Below, piece by piece: positions 41,234 to 50,577 of a stretch of DNA of 64,000 bases. The DNA is from Roseicyclus persicicus. Its GTDB lineage: Bacteria > Pseudomonadota > Alphaproteobacteria > Rhodobacterales > Rhodobacteraceae. Position numbers and translations under genes: made by a program. Each line of letters begins with the position of its first letter. The first letter of the stretch is position 1. Under the pieces are notes generated by a model. It was given only the letters and a program-made list of their open reading frames with translations, did no database searches and was not told the origin of the DNA. The stretch lies in NCBI RefSeq assembly GCF_012395815.1, contig NZ_JAAZQQ010000005.1, positions 186,001 through 250,000 of the forward strand, given 5' to 3'.

Positions 41234-41830
41234 TCAGGGCAGCTCGGGCGGCCGGACCGGGTGCCGCCATCCCGGCCAGGGCGGCCGGGCCGCGATCGCC
41301 AGGGGCAGCATGTCCTGCGGCGGGTCGTCGAGCCCGGAAAAGCCCAGCCAGACCGGCAGGCCCAGCTCGCGCAGGACCAGCAGGCTGTCGCGGTCCCCGC
41401 GCACGCCGCCCTGCGGGGTGCGCGTGACCGTGACCGGCAGCGCGGCATAGGCGCAGCCGCCAACGAGGACGTCCCGCGCCGCGCCCACCCGCAGCGCGAT
41501 GGCGCCGCGCCGCACCTCGCGCCCGTCGAGGTCGGTGAGGATCTCGACCGCGTCGAACACCACCCCGGGCGCGGGCGTGGGGATGTCGCCGGAATAGGCG
41601 AAACGCTGCTCCGAGCCGGGCGCCATGTCACCGTCATCCATCGCCCAGCTGTCGCGGAGAAGCCCCACCGGGTGCCGACGGACGACGCTGGCGGGCGTGC
41701 CGTCGCGCGTGAAGGCCCAGTCCGCGACCAGCCCGCCCGGCCGAGCGCGCATGAGGCTGACCCGGTGCGGAAAGGTCAGCCAGATGCCGTCGGCCGCATC
41801 CCCCGCGCCGGGGCAACCGCCCGCGGCCAC
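41234..41830 (-). CDS. Tandem paralogue C, without a signal peptide
   Basis: 198 residues if the GTG at 41830 is used, three bases after the ureC stop. It has the same core as A and B: GCPGAGDAADGIWLTFPHRV, RHPVGLLRDSWAMDDGDMAPG, VVFDAVEILTDLDGREV, VGGCAYAALPVTVTR and LGLPVWLGFSGLDDPP. It lacks any hydrophobic leader, so either it is cytosolic, or the exported leader has been lost or lies in another frame. It is the most diverged copy. The coupling to ureC suggests it is still translated. Confidence 0.65.
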   Translation of the reverse strand: MAAGGCPGAGDAADGIWLTFPHRVSLMRARPGGLVADWAFTRDGTPASVVRRHPVGLLRDSWAMDDGDMAPGSEQRFAYSGDIPTPAPGVVFDAVEILTDLDGREVRRGAIALRVGAARDVLVGGCAYAALPVTVTRTPQGGVRGDRDSLLVLRELGLPVWLGFSGLDDPPQDMLPLAIAARPPWPGWRHPVRPPELP

Positions 41831-41833
41831 GGG

Positions 41834-43543
<1,710 letters not shown>

Positions 43544-43687
43544 GGGTCTTCCTTTGCTCCGGCGTGTCGAGCGTGCCGTCCGAACCTAGGACGCGGGCCC
43601 GGCCCGCGCCAAGGACAAAGCGGCGCCGCGGGGCCGTTGCGGCGGCGAGTGCCGCGAGATTGGGCAGTGCGGTTTGCCCCGCGGAGG

Positions 43688-43708
43688 ACGCCCCCGGCCC
43701 CGGGGGCG
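43688..43708. terminator. GC hairpin between ureC and the cytochrome gene
   Basis: CGCCCCCGG and CCGGGGGCG form a near-perfect inverted repeat in the divergent ureC/cytochrome gap. With no U tract the role is unclear. Confidence 0.3.
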
Positions 43709-43795
43709 CGCATTCTGCGCCCGGATCTGCTATGCTTGCGGCTTGGCGCGGGACGGCACCAGAACATCATCCGCGCCGCTGGAAGGGAGGACATC

Positions 43796-44635
43796 ATGAA
43801 AACGCTTGTTCCGGCCGCGCTTGCGGCCTGCTGTGTCGTATCGGTGGCCCAGGCCGAGCCGAGCGTGGCGCGCGGCGAATACCTCGTGCGCGGGATCGCG
43901 GGCTGCGGCAACTGCCACACGCCGCTGGGGCCCGAGGGCTTCGTGATGGACCAGGAGCTGGCCGGGCGGCTGGTGGAGGACGGCCCGCCCTTCCGCGCGG
44001 TGGCGCCCAACCTGACCCCCGCCGGCCGCATCGCCGGCTGGTCCGACGCCGAGCTGGCCCGCGCGATCCGCGAGGGGATCCGGCCCGACGGCAGCCTGAT
44101 CGGCCCGCCGATGCCCTTCGCCATGTACCGCGGGCTTGGCGACGAGGACCTGATGTCGATGGTGATGTTCCTGCGCACCCTGCCCGCGGTCGAGAACGAC
44201 CCCGGCCCGTCGGAATACCGCATCCCCCTGCCCCCGGCCTACGGACCGCCGGTCGAGACCGTGACCGCCCCGCCGCAGGGCGTGACGGTGGCCTACGGCG
44301 CCTACCTGGCCGGGCCGGTGGCCCATTGCATGGAGTGCCACACGCCGATGGGGCCACAGGGGCCGCTGCTCGACACCGACCTCGGGCGCGGCGGCTTCGC
44401 GTTCCACGGGCCCTGGGGCACCTCGGTCGCGGCGAACCTGACCAGCCACGCCGACGGGCTGGCGGGCTACAGCGACGCCGAGATCGGGCTGATGATCACG
44501 CAAGGCGTGCGGCCGGACGGCGCGCCCATGCTGCCGCCGATGCCCTACGGCTACCTCGCGCAGATGACCGCCGAGGATCTTGCCGCGATCATCCTCTACC
44601 TGCGCAGCCTGCCCGCCCTGCCCGACGCGGGCTGA
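43796..44635 (+). CDS. Dihaem cytochrome c
   Basis: 279 residues. A signal peptide (about 1-20, ending AQAEP) is followed by two c-type cytochrome domains with haem motifs CGNCH (about residue 38) and CMECH (about 180). PDGSLIGPPMPF and PDGAPMLPPMPYGYL are the Met-ligand regions. Such two-domain periplasmic cytochromes usually accept electrons from alcohol, aldehyde or sugar dehydrogenases. The gene faces away from the urease genes and sits inside their locus, with no dehydrogenase nearby. A very long upstream open frame in this frame is a shadow. Confidence 0.88.
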   Translation: MKTLVPAALAACCVVSVAQAEPSVARGEYLVRGIAGCGNCHTPLGPEGFVMDQELAGRLVEDGPPFRAVAPNLTPAGRIAGWSDAELARAIREGIRPDGSLIGPPMPFAMYRGLGDEDLMSMVMFLRTLPAVENDPGPSEYRIPLPPAYGPPVETVTAPPQGVTVAYGAYLAGPVAHCMECHTPMGPQGPLLDTDLGRGGFAFHGPWGTSVAANLTSHADGLAGYSDAEIGLMITQGVRPDGAPMLPPMPYGYLAQMTAEDLAAIILYLRSLPALPDAG

Positions 44636-44850
44636 GCAGCTTCGGCTGGGTGGCATCGGGGCAATGGGCGGCGGGCCGGCCGCCCGCCGCCTTGGGCACA
44701 GGCCCGGCCACGGTCACGTCGCGCAGAAAGTTCAGGGTTTCCGGCATGTTGCGCCGGAAGCCTTCGGCGAGGGCGAGGTCGGCGGCTCCGCCACGGCCAG
44801 CGCCCCGTTCCGCCGCAAGACCACAGCCGCAGGCTCTGGCGGCGGGCGCC
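44589..44850 (-). pseudogene. Possible remnant reading frame
   Basis: One minus-strand frame of the 218-base gap is open and protein-like: ALAEGFRRNMPETLNFLRDV, then TVAGPVPKAAGG, ending at a stop that overlaps the cytochrome 3' end. It has no convincing start and overlaps no conserved family I recognise. It may be the tail of a lost gene or chance. Confidence 0.25.
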
Positions 44851-44853
44851 GCC

Positions 44854-45249
44854 TCACGCCTTGAACACCTCGTCCACCTCGACCTGCAGCCCGGTCACCA
44901 GCCCGTTGGTCTGCATCGCCATGCCGATCACCGCCAGCAATTCCGCATGCTGGGCCGGGGTCATCCCCTTGCCCCGCGCCGCCGCGGTGTGGCTGTGGAT
45001 GCAGTAGGAACAGCCGTTGGCGGTGGAGACCGCGACGTAGATCATCTCCTTGACCAGCGGGTCGAGCGCGCCGGGGGCCATCACCACGCGCAGCCGGTCC
45101 CAGAGGGCGCGCATCGCGGCGGGGTCATGCGCCATCGCGCGCCAGAAGTTGTTGACGTAATCCGTGCCCCTGAGGGCACGGATCTCGGCGAAGACCTCGG
45201 CCGCCTCGGGCGACAGCTCGTCATCGCGCAGAAGGGCCACGGTCCCCAT
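44854..45249 (-). CDS. Carboxymuconolactone decarboxylase/AhpD-like protein
   Basis: 131 residues. The core has EVFAEIRALRGTDYVNNFWRA, LVKEMIYVAVSTANGCSYCIHSHTAAARG and AELLAVIGMAMQTNGL. The CSYC..H motif is the peroxidase/redox-type active site of the AhpD branch of this superfamily. The protein is cytosolic. Its start overlaps the stop of the upstream cyclase gene (TGATG), so the pair is coupled. The role is inferred only broadly as a small redox or decarboxylase-like enzyme. Confidence 0.85.
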   Translation of the reverse strand: MGTVALLRDDELSPEAAEVFAEIRALRGTDYVNNFWRAMAHDPAAMRALWDRLRVVMAPGALDPLVKEMIYVAVSTANGCSYCIHSHTAAARGKGMTPAQHAELLAVIGMAMQTNGLVTGLQVEVDEVFKA

Positions 45250-46073
45250 CAGGTCAACGCCATCACGCGGGCGTGGCCACCGGTGCCGCCGCGGATCTTG
45301 GGGGCGCCCACCATCAACGTGGCCCCCGCCGCCGGCACGTTGTCGAGGCCGGCGAGGCACTCGATCCCGTAGCGGCCCGCGGGCAGCCAGGCGTAATGCG
45401 TGGCGAAATCCGCCGACGGCCCGTGGTCGAGCGACAGCGTGTCGACCGCCATGCAGACCGCGCCCGTCTCCTCCAGCAGCATCTGCGTCGCCTCGATGTG
45501 GAAGCCGGGGAAATGCAGCCCGCCGGGCCGCGCGGCATCGGCGCCCCGGAACTCGGGCGTGCCGACCTTGGCCGCCCAGCCCGAGTTCATCGCCACGCAG
45601 GCGCCGTCGGGGATCGGGCCGTTGGCCGCGATCCAGGCCGACAGGTCGTCGGGCGTGACCTGGGTGTCGCGGTCCTCGGCCGCCCGCGCGCGGATGTCGA
45701 TGACGCAGAGCGGGCAGGCGAGGTTGGCGATCGGGATCTCGGCCACCGACTGGCCGTCGGCCGAGAAATGCAGCGGCGCGTCGATGTGGGTGCCGGTGTG
45801 CTCGTTCACCGTGAGGACATAGAGGTTGTAGCCGTCCGAGGCGAAATCGAACTGCTTGTCGTAGCTGATGCCCGGGACGCCGCCGAAGGTCGGGAACTCG
45901 TCAGACAGCTCGTGGGTCATGTCCACGACCCGCATGGCGGGCTGGGCCCGCACCGGGCGGGGGGCCGCACCGGCCGCCGCGGCGCCGAGCGCGGCCGCGG
46001 CCGATCCCTTGAAGAAGGTGCGGCGCGACAGCATCCGCTCCTTCACGCTTTCCATCACGCAGATGTCACACAT
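45249..46073 (-). CDS. Tat-exported cyclase-family protein
   Basis: 274 residues. A twin-arginine signal, MLSRRTFFKGSAAAALG, lies about 14 residues in, after an unusual leader MCDICVMESVKER with a CxxC pair. The mature protein has the cyclase/kynurenine formamidase metal motif HTGTHIDAPLHF, VTVNEHTG and HGPSADFATHYAWL. Family members open cyclic amides or lactones; the substrate is unknown. It is coupled to the AhpD-like gene downstream. Both interrupt the urease genes on the same strand, beginning about 70 bases after ureB. Confidence 0.88.
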   Translation of the reverse strand: MCDICVMESVKERMLSRRTFFKGSAAAALGAAAAGAAPRPVRAQPAMRVVDMTHELSDEFPTFGGVPGISYDKQFDFASDGYNLYVLTVNEHTGTHIDAPLHFSADGQSVAEIPIANLACPLCVIDIRARAAEDRDTQVTPDDLSAWIAANGPIPDGACVAMNSGWAAKVGTPEFRGADAARPGGLHFPGFHIEATQMLLEETGAVCMAVDTLSLDHGPSADFATHYAWLPAGRYGIECLAGLDNVPAAGATLMVGAPKIRGGTGGHARVMALT

Positions 46074-46145
46074 GGGTCCGTTCTCCCTGTTGCGATGCGC
46101 TGCCCGTCCTTGCCCTGCCTGCCGTCCTGCCCTGCGCGCCTTGCG

Positions 46146-46451
46146 TCACAGCTTGCCCATGACCGCCTTGTTGAAGCCCCAGACCGCGCGGTCCCCGCCG
46201 TAGGGGACAAGCTGCACCTCGCGCGTCTGGCCCGGCTCGAAGCGCACCGCGGTGCCCGCAGCGATGTCGAGCCGCATCCCCCGCGCCAGCGCCCGGTCGA
46301 AGTCGAGCGCGGCGTTGGTTTCCGCGAAATGGTAGTGGCTGCCCACCTGCACCGGCCGGTCGCCGGTGTTGGATACCGTCAGCCGGATCGCGTCGCGCCC
46401 GGCGTTCAGCTCGATGTCGCCCGCCGCCGTGAGAATCTCGCCCGGGATCAT
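46146..46451 (-). CDS. ureB: Urease subunit beta UreB
   Basis: 101 residues: [41 protein letters not shown], and [24 protein letters not shown]. The structural subunit of urease. Its start overlaps the stop of the small membrane gene upstream by four bases. ureC should follow directly in most bacteria but here is 2.6 kb further on. Confidence 0.96.
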   Translation of the reverse strand: MIPGEILTAAGDIELNAGRDAIRLTVSNTGDRPVQVGSHYHFAETNAALDFDRALARGMRLDIAAGTAVRFEPGQTREVQLVPYGGDRAVWGFNKAVMGKL

Positions 46452-46717
46452 GCGTCGCCCCCCCTGCCCTGGATCGCCGCGACGATCCGTTTTCCGAACA
46501 CGCCCAGCAGCGCCCCCGCGAGGAGCGCGAAGGCATTGCCGCCGCCCGACAGGGCCGCCGCCACGAGCAGCAGCAGCACCAGCGTCACGAGGTCGAATTC
46601 CGAGTCCTCGACCTCGATCCTGGCCTGCGCCATCTGCTCCGCCGCGCGCTTCACCTGCGGCTCGACGTATGGCACGGCGAAGCCCGCCGCCGCGCCGAGG
46701 AGAAAGGTCCAGATCAT
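46448..46717 (-). CDS. Small membrane protein between ureA and ureB
   Basis: 89 residues. A hydrophobic N-terminus (about 1-18), a charged amphipathic stretch ([20 protein letters not shown]), then one or two membrane helices ([31 protein letters not shown]). Not recognised. It is fully embedded in the ureA-ureB operon, with a four-base overlap with ureB and 15 bases after ureA. Small hypothetical genes occupy this slot in some other alphaproteobacterial urease operons, so it may assist urea or nickel handling at the membrane. Confidence 0.65.
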   Translation of the reverse strand: MIWTFLLGAAAGFAVPYVEPQVKRAAEQMAQARIEVEDSEFDLVTLVLLLLVAAALSGGGNAFALLAGALLGVFGKRIVAAIQGRGGDA

Positions 46718-46732
46718 CGCCGCGCCCTCCTG

Positions 46733-47035
46733 TCAGCGGATCGGGTGATGGACGGTCACGAGCTTGGTGCCGTCCGGGAACGTCGCCTCGACCTGCACGT
46801 CGTGGATCATGTCGGCGATCCCCTCCATGCACTGGTCGCGGGTGATGACATGGGCGCCCGCCTCCATCAGGTCGGCGACCGAACGGCCGTCGCGCGCGCC
46901 CTCGAGCACGAAATCGGTGATCAGCGCGATCGCCTCGGGGTGGTTCAGCTTGACGCCGCGCGCCAGCCGCCCGCGCGCCACCATGGCGGCGAGGCTGATC
47001 ATCAGCTTGTCCTTTTCCCTCGGGCTCAGGTTCAT
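46733..47035 (-). CDS. ureA: Urease subunit gamma UreA
   Basis: 100 residues: [42 protein letters not shown] and [18 protein letters not shown]. The smallest structural urease subunit. The start at 47035 matches the family; an upstream in-frame ATG adds 16 residues without similarity. It is 16 bases after ureD. Confidence 0.97.
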   Translation of the reverse strand: MNLSPREKDKLMISLAAMVARGRLARGVKLNHPEAIALITDFVLEGARDGRSVADLMEAGAHVITRDQCMEGIADMIHDVQVEATFPDGTKLVTVHHPIR

Positions 47036-47051
47036 GCGTGTCCTCGTTCCT

Positions 47052-47870
47052 TCAGATCTGCCAGACCCGCGGCAACGGGCCATCGGTGAGTGCCTCGACC
47101 GCGCGGGCGACCGCGCGGCGCAGGGGCCAGGCCTCGGGCGCGGCGAAGCGCGCCACCACGCGGCCGTCCCACGCGGACGCCGCGGCGCGCACCGGGCCGT
47201 CCGACGGCAGCGCCGCGCGCAGGCGGTCCAGCCGGTCCTCGGCGTCGGGGGCGAACAGGCTCAGCGTGGCCACCGCCACCGCGCCGCCCAGCCCCGCCGC
47301 GCCGGGGCGCAACAGGTCGGCGGGCCCCAGCCGGATCGCCTCGACCATGGCGGGGCGGCCGTCGCGGATCACCTCGCGCCGGTCGGTCAGCTGCAGGTCG
47401 GCCAGCCGCTCGCCCATCGCCGCCCGGCCCAGCACCAGCGTCTCCAGCAGCACCAGCTCCGCGTCGCCGGCCATCTCGACCGTCACCCGCCGGTCCACCG
47501 CCGCGCCGTCGAACAGGATCATCTCCTGCGGCAGCCAGTGCAGCCGCCCGCCGGCCCCGACGCTCAGCCGCGCCTCGACCCGCGCTACGCCGCCCGCGCT
47601 GCGGTAGGCGCGTTCCGCTGTCTGGGTGGTGCCCACCGCCGCGGCGCCCGCCGCCACGTCCAGCGTGTAGGCCAGCCGGTCGCCCCCGGTGATCCCGCCC
47701 GCGGTGTTCAGGAACACGACCTCGGGCGCGCGGCCATGCATCCGCGGCAGCATCGCCTTGGCCGAGCCCTTCTGCCACAGCCGTCCGAGCCGCCCGCCGG
47801 GGCCGATCGTGGCCCCCGCGCGGCCGTCCACGCGCTGCATCTGCGCCGGGGGTGCCGTCTCGTCGAACAT
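47052..47870 (-). CDS. ureD: Urease accessory protein UreD
   Basis: 272 residues. [71 protein letters not shown] and [16 protein letters not shown] are UreD signatures. It binds apo-urease and recruits UreF-UreG for nickel insertion. It is the first gene of the urease locus. The cognate nickel or urea uptake genes are not in the window. Confidence 0.95.
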   Translation of the reverse strand: MFDETAPPAQMQRVDGRAGATIGPGGRLGRLWQKGSAKAMLPRMHGRAPEVVFLNTAGGITGGDRLAYTLDVAAGAAAVGTTQTAERAYRSAGGVARVEARLSVGAGGRLHWLPQEMILFDGAAVDRRVTVEMAGDAELVLLETLVLGRAAMGERLADLQLTDRREVIRDGRPAMVEAIRLGPADLLRPGAAGLGGAVAVATLSLFAPDAEDRLDRLRAALPSDGPVRAAASAWDGRVVARFAAPEAWPLRRAVARAVEALTDGPLPRVWQI

Positions 47871-47949
47871 GTCGGGGAAAGCCTAGGCGGCGGGTCCGGG
47901 CCAAGGCAAGGGCGGGCGGCGGCGGCCCTGCCCGGCCGCGGGCGGATGC

Positions 47950-48510
47950 TCAAGAATCGGGCAGACCGAGCTCGGCGTGGAACTCGGACAGCGGGCTTGC
48001 CGGCCGCGCGCCCCGGGGCAGGTTCGACAGCGCGATGGCGGCGCACACGAGGCTGACCACCACGCCGGTGAAGCCCATGCCGACCCCCTCGCCCCAGTCG
48101 CCCTCGACCGACAGGACCACGCCGACGCCGATCAGGAACAGCCCCGCCAGCACGCCCAGCGCGCCCACCGCGAACATGCCCCAGCGCGCCCCGCCCTCGT
48201 GGCCGATGGTGATGGTCATCCCCGGCCGCGCCGCCGCCAGCGCCCCGGTCAGCGCGCGCAGCATGTCGACGTAGCGCGCCACCTCGGGCCCGTCGCCGTT
48301 GACCGACAGGACCACGTCCGCGCCCGCGACCCGCAGGCGCAGGGTCATCATCGTGACCTTCATCCGCGGCGCCTGGTCGAGCGCGAAGCTGATCGCCTCG
48401 ACCGCGTCCCAGCACGTCACCGTGCCCCCGTCCACGGCAAAGCCTTCGGGCGTGACGGTCACCCGGCGCTCGCCCCTCAGCGCGGCGGGTCTCCATGCGA
48501 ACTGGTCCAT
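47950..48510 (-). CDS. Membrane-anchored hypothetical protein
   Basis: 186 residues, not recognised. The N-terminal 110 residues look globular and cytoplasmic ([24 protein letters not shown], with strands alternating hydrophobic and polar residues), followed by two membrane helices (about 118-138 and 150-172) and a short C-terminal tail. The start is best at 48510 ([14 protein letters not shown]). It lies between ureD and pyrC, divergent from pyrC by 65 bases, with no functional hint from its context. Confidence 0.6.
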   Translation of the reverse strand: MDQFAWRPAALRGERRVTVTPEGFAVDGGTVTCWDAVEAISFALDQAPRMKVTMMTLRLRVAGADVVLSVNGDGPEVARYVDMLRALTGALAAARPGMTITIGHEGGARWGMFAVGALGVLAGLFLIGVGVVLSVEGDWGEGVGMGFTGVVVSLVCAAIALSNLPRGARPASPLSEFHAELGLPDS

Positions 48511-48575
48511 CCGGCGCCTCCCTTCTCCGATTTGCCCTTTGCAGCGCGGCCCCGAACCTTGTACCGGAATGCCCC

Positions 48576-49619
48576 ATGACCCAAACCCTGACAATCCGCC
48601 GCCCCGACGACTGGCACCTGCACCTGCGCGACGGGGCCATGCTGGCCGGCGTCCTGCCCGAGACCGCGCGCCATTTCGGCCGCGCCATCGTGATGCCGAA
48701 CCTCGTGCCGCCGGTGGTGACGGGCGACGACGCCCGCGCCTACCGCGACCGGATCCTCGCGGCGCTGCCCGCGGGCATGGATTTCACGCCGCTGATGACC
48801 CTGTATCTGACCGAGGCGACCGACCCCGCCGACGTCGCCCGCGCGGCGGCCGAGGGCGTGGTGACGGCGGTCAAGCTCTACCCCGCGGGCGCCACCACCA
48901 ATTCCCAGTCCGGCGTCCGCGACCTGACCCGCGTGACCGCGGTGCTGGAGAAGATGGCCGAGATCGGCCTGCCGCTCTGCATCCACGGCGAGGTGACGAC
49001 GCCCGAGGTCGACATCTTCGACCGCGAGCAGGTGTTCCTCGAGACCGTGCTCGATCCCCTCCGCCGCCGCATCCCCGGGCTGCGCGTGACGCTGGAACAC
49101 ATCACGACCTCGCAGGGGATCGACTACGTCGCGCAGGCCGACGGCGACATCGCCGGCACGATCACGACGCACCACCTGATGATCAACCGCAACCACATCC
49201 TCGTGGGCGGCATCCGGCCCCACTACTACTGCCTGCCCGTCGCCAAGCGATCGACCCACCAGCAGGCGCTGCGCAAGGCGGCCGTCTCGGGCAACCCGCG
49301 CTTCTTCCTCGGCACCGACAGCGCGCCGCACACCGACCCCACCAAGGAATCGGCCTGCGGCTGTGCCGGCGTGTTTTCCGCGACCAACACGCTCTCCTGC
49401 CTCGCCCATGTGTTCGAGGAGGAAGGCGCGCTCGACAAGCTCGAGGGCTTCGCCTCGCTCTTCGGCCCCGCCCGCTACGGCCTGCCCCCGGCCGAGACGA
49501 CGATCACGCTGGAAAAACGCCCAGATCCGGTCGCCTACCCGGCCAAGATCGTCACCGGCGCGGGCCCCGTCACCGTCTTCGACCCGGGCCACCCGCTCCA
49601 CTGGCACGTGATCGCCTGA
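48576..49619 (+). CDS. pyrC: Dihydroorotase (class II)
   Basis: 347 residues. Catalyses ring closure of carbamoyl aspartate in pyrimidine synthesis. [12 protein letters not shown] carries two zinc His; [17 protein letters not shown] carries the carbamylated Lys; [13 protein letters not shown]-type (LCIHGEV), LEHITT and GTDSAPH supply the other ligands. It is the E. coli-type monofunctional enzyme. It is followed by a repeat and pyrE, probably in one transcript. Confidence 0.96.
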   Translation: MTQTLTIRRPDDWHLHLRDGAMLAGVLPETARHFGRAIVMPNLVPPVVTGDDARAYRDRILAALPAGMDFTPLMTLYLTEATDPADVARAAAEGVVTAVKLYPAGATTNSQSGVRDLTRVTAVLEKMAEIGLPLCIHGEVTTPEVDIFDREQVFLETVLDPLRRRIPGLRVTLEHITTSQGIDYVAQADGDIAGTITTHHLMINRNHILVGGIRPHYYCLPVAKRSTHQQALRKAAVSGNPRFFLGTDSAPHTDPTKESACGCAGVFSATNTLSCLAHVFEEEGALDKLEGFASLFGPARYGLPPAETTITLEKRPDPVAYPAKIVTGAGPVTVFDPGHPLHWHVIA

Positions 49620-49643
49620 CCCTTCATCTTTCCCGAAATACGC
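49620..49643 (+). repeat. Type A gene-end repeat, copy 5
   Basis: CCTTCATCTTTCCCGAAATACG begins at the base after the pyrC stop and ends 16 bases before pyrE. It differs from the copy 1 core by a single base. Confidence 0.7.
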
Positions 49644-49659
49644 AACACCGACGGCTGCC

Positions 49660-50340
49660 ATGATCCCCACCGCCTACCCCGACCGCGCCACCGTGGCCCG
49701 CCTGTCCGCCCGGATGCTCCTCGACATCGGGGCGGTGCATTTCAACACCGAGACGCCCTTCACCCATGCAAGCGGCAAGCAGGCCCCCACCTATCTCGAC
49801 TGCCGCAAGATCATCTCCTACCCCCGCGTGCGCGCGACGCTGATGGATTTCCTCTGCTGCACCGTGATGGAGGCCGCGGGGCTGGAGGCCTTCGACAACA
49901 TCGCCGGCGGCGAGACCGCGGGCATCCCCTTCGCCGCCTTCGTGGCCGAGCGCATGGGCCTGCCCATGTCCTACGTGCGCAAGAAACCCAAGGGCTATGG
50001 CCGCACCGCCCAGATCGAGGGCGAGATGCGCGAGGGCGACCGCGTGCTGCTGGTCGAGGACCTGACCACCGACGGCGGCTCCAAGCTGAAATTCGTCGAC
50101 GCGATCCGCGCGGCCGGCGCCAGCTGCGCCCACACGGCGGTGGTGTTCTACTACGGCGCCATCCCCGGCACCGAGGAACGGCTGGCCGCCCATGGCCTGA
50201 CGCTCCACTACCTCACCACCTGGGCCGACGTGATCGCCGAGGCGCGCCGCGGCGGCGATGTCGACGCCGCCACGCTGGCCGAGGTGGAGCGATTCCTCGC
50301 CGACCCCGAGGGCTGGCGCGCGGCCCGCGGCCTCGCCTGA
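49660..50340 (+). CDS. pyrE: Orotate phosphoribosyltransferase
   Basis: 226 residues. Forms OMP from orotate and PRPP. The PRPP-binding loop is [41 protein letters not shown] and [20 protein letters not shown] are further family landmarks. It follows pyrC by 40 bases, so two successive steps of pyrimidine synthesis (the orotate-forming enzyme apart) are encoded together. Confidence 0.96.
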   Translation: MIPTAYPDRATVARLSARMLLDIGAVHFNTETPFTHASGKQAPTYLDCRKIISYPRVRATLMDFLCCTVMEAAGLEAFDNIAGGETAGIPFAAFVAERMGLPMSYVRKKPKGYGRTAQIEGEMREGDRVLLVEDLTTDGGSKLKFVDAIRAAGASCAHTAVVFYYGAIPGTEERLAAHGLTLHYLTTWADVIAEARRGGDVDAATLAEVERFLADPEGWRAARGLA

Positions 50341-50406
50341 GCACGGGGCCGGGCCGCGGCGGGCTTGGCCCGTGGCGAATCCGACACATCCCTGCTAGAC
50401 TGACGC

Positions 50407-50445
50407 AAGATCGGGGGGCGGCCCTGCGCCGACCCCCCAGATCTT
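50407..50445. promoter_or_regulatory. Long GC hairpin between pyrE and dnaB
   Basis: AAGATC-GGGGGG-CGGC pairs with GCCG-CCCCCC-GATCTT, 16 pairs with two single-A bulges and a five-base loop. There is no U tract afterwards. It may be a terminator for pyrE or a leader structure for dnaB. Confidence 0.5.
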
Positions 50446-50487
50446 GAGGTCGAAACCGCTCACAGGGTCTTCCACAGCTTTCCGCGA

Positions 50488-50516
50488 TTGACGCCGCCGC
50501 AGGCGACAGGGGTATA
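50488..50516 (+). promoter_or_regulatory. Candidate dnaB promoter
   Basis: TTGACG (50488-50493) and GGTATA (50511-50516) are 17 bases apart, about 60 bases before the dnaB start. Confidence 0.4.
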
Positions 50517-50577
50517 CCCGCCGATACGCCCTCCGCGGGACGCGGACGGAGGGGCCGACAGGCGAGGGGGATCACAG

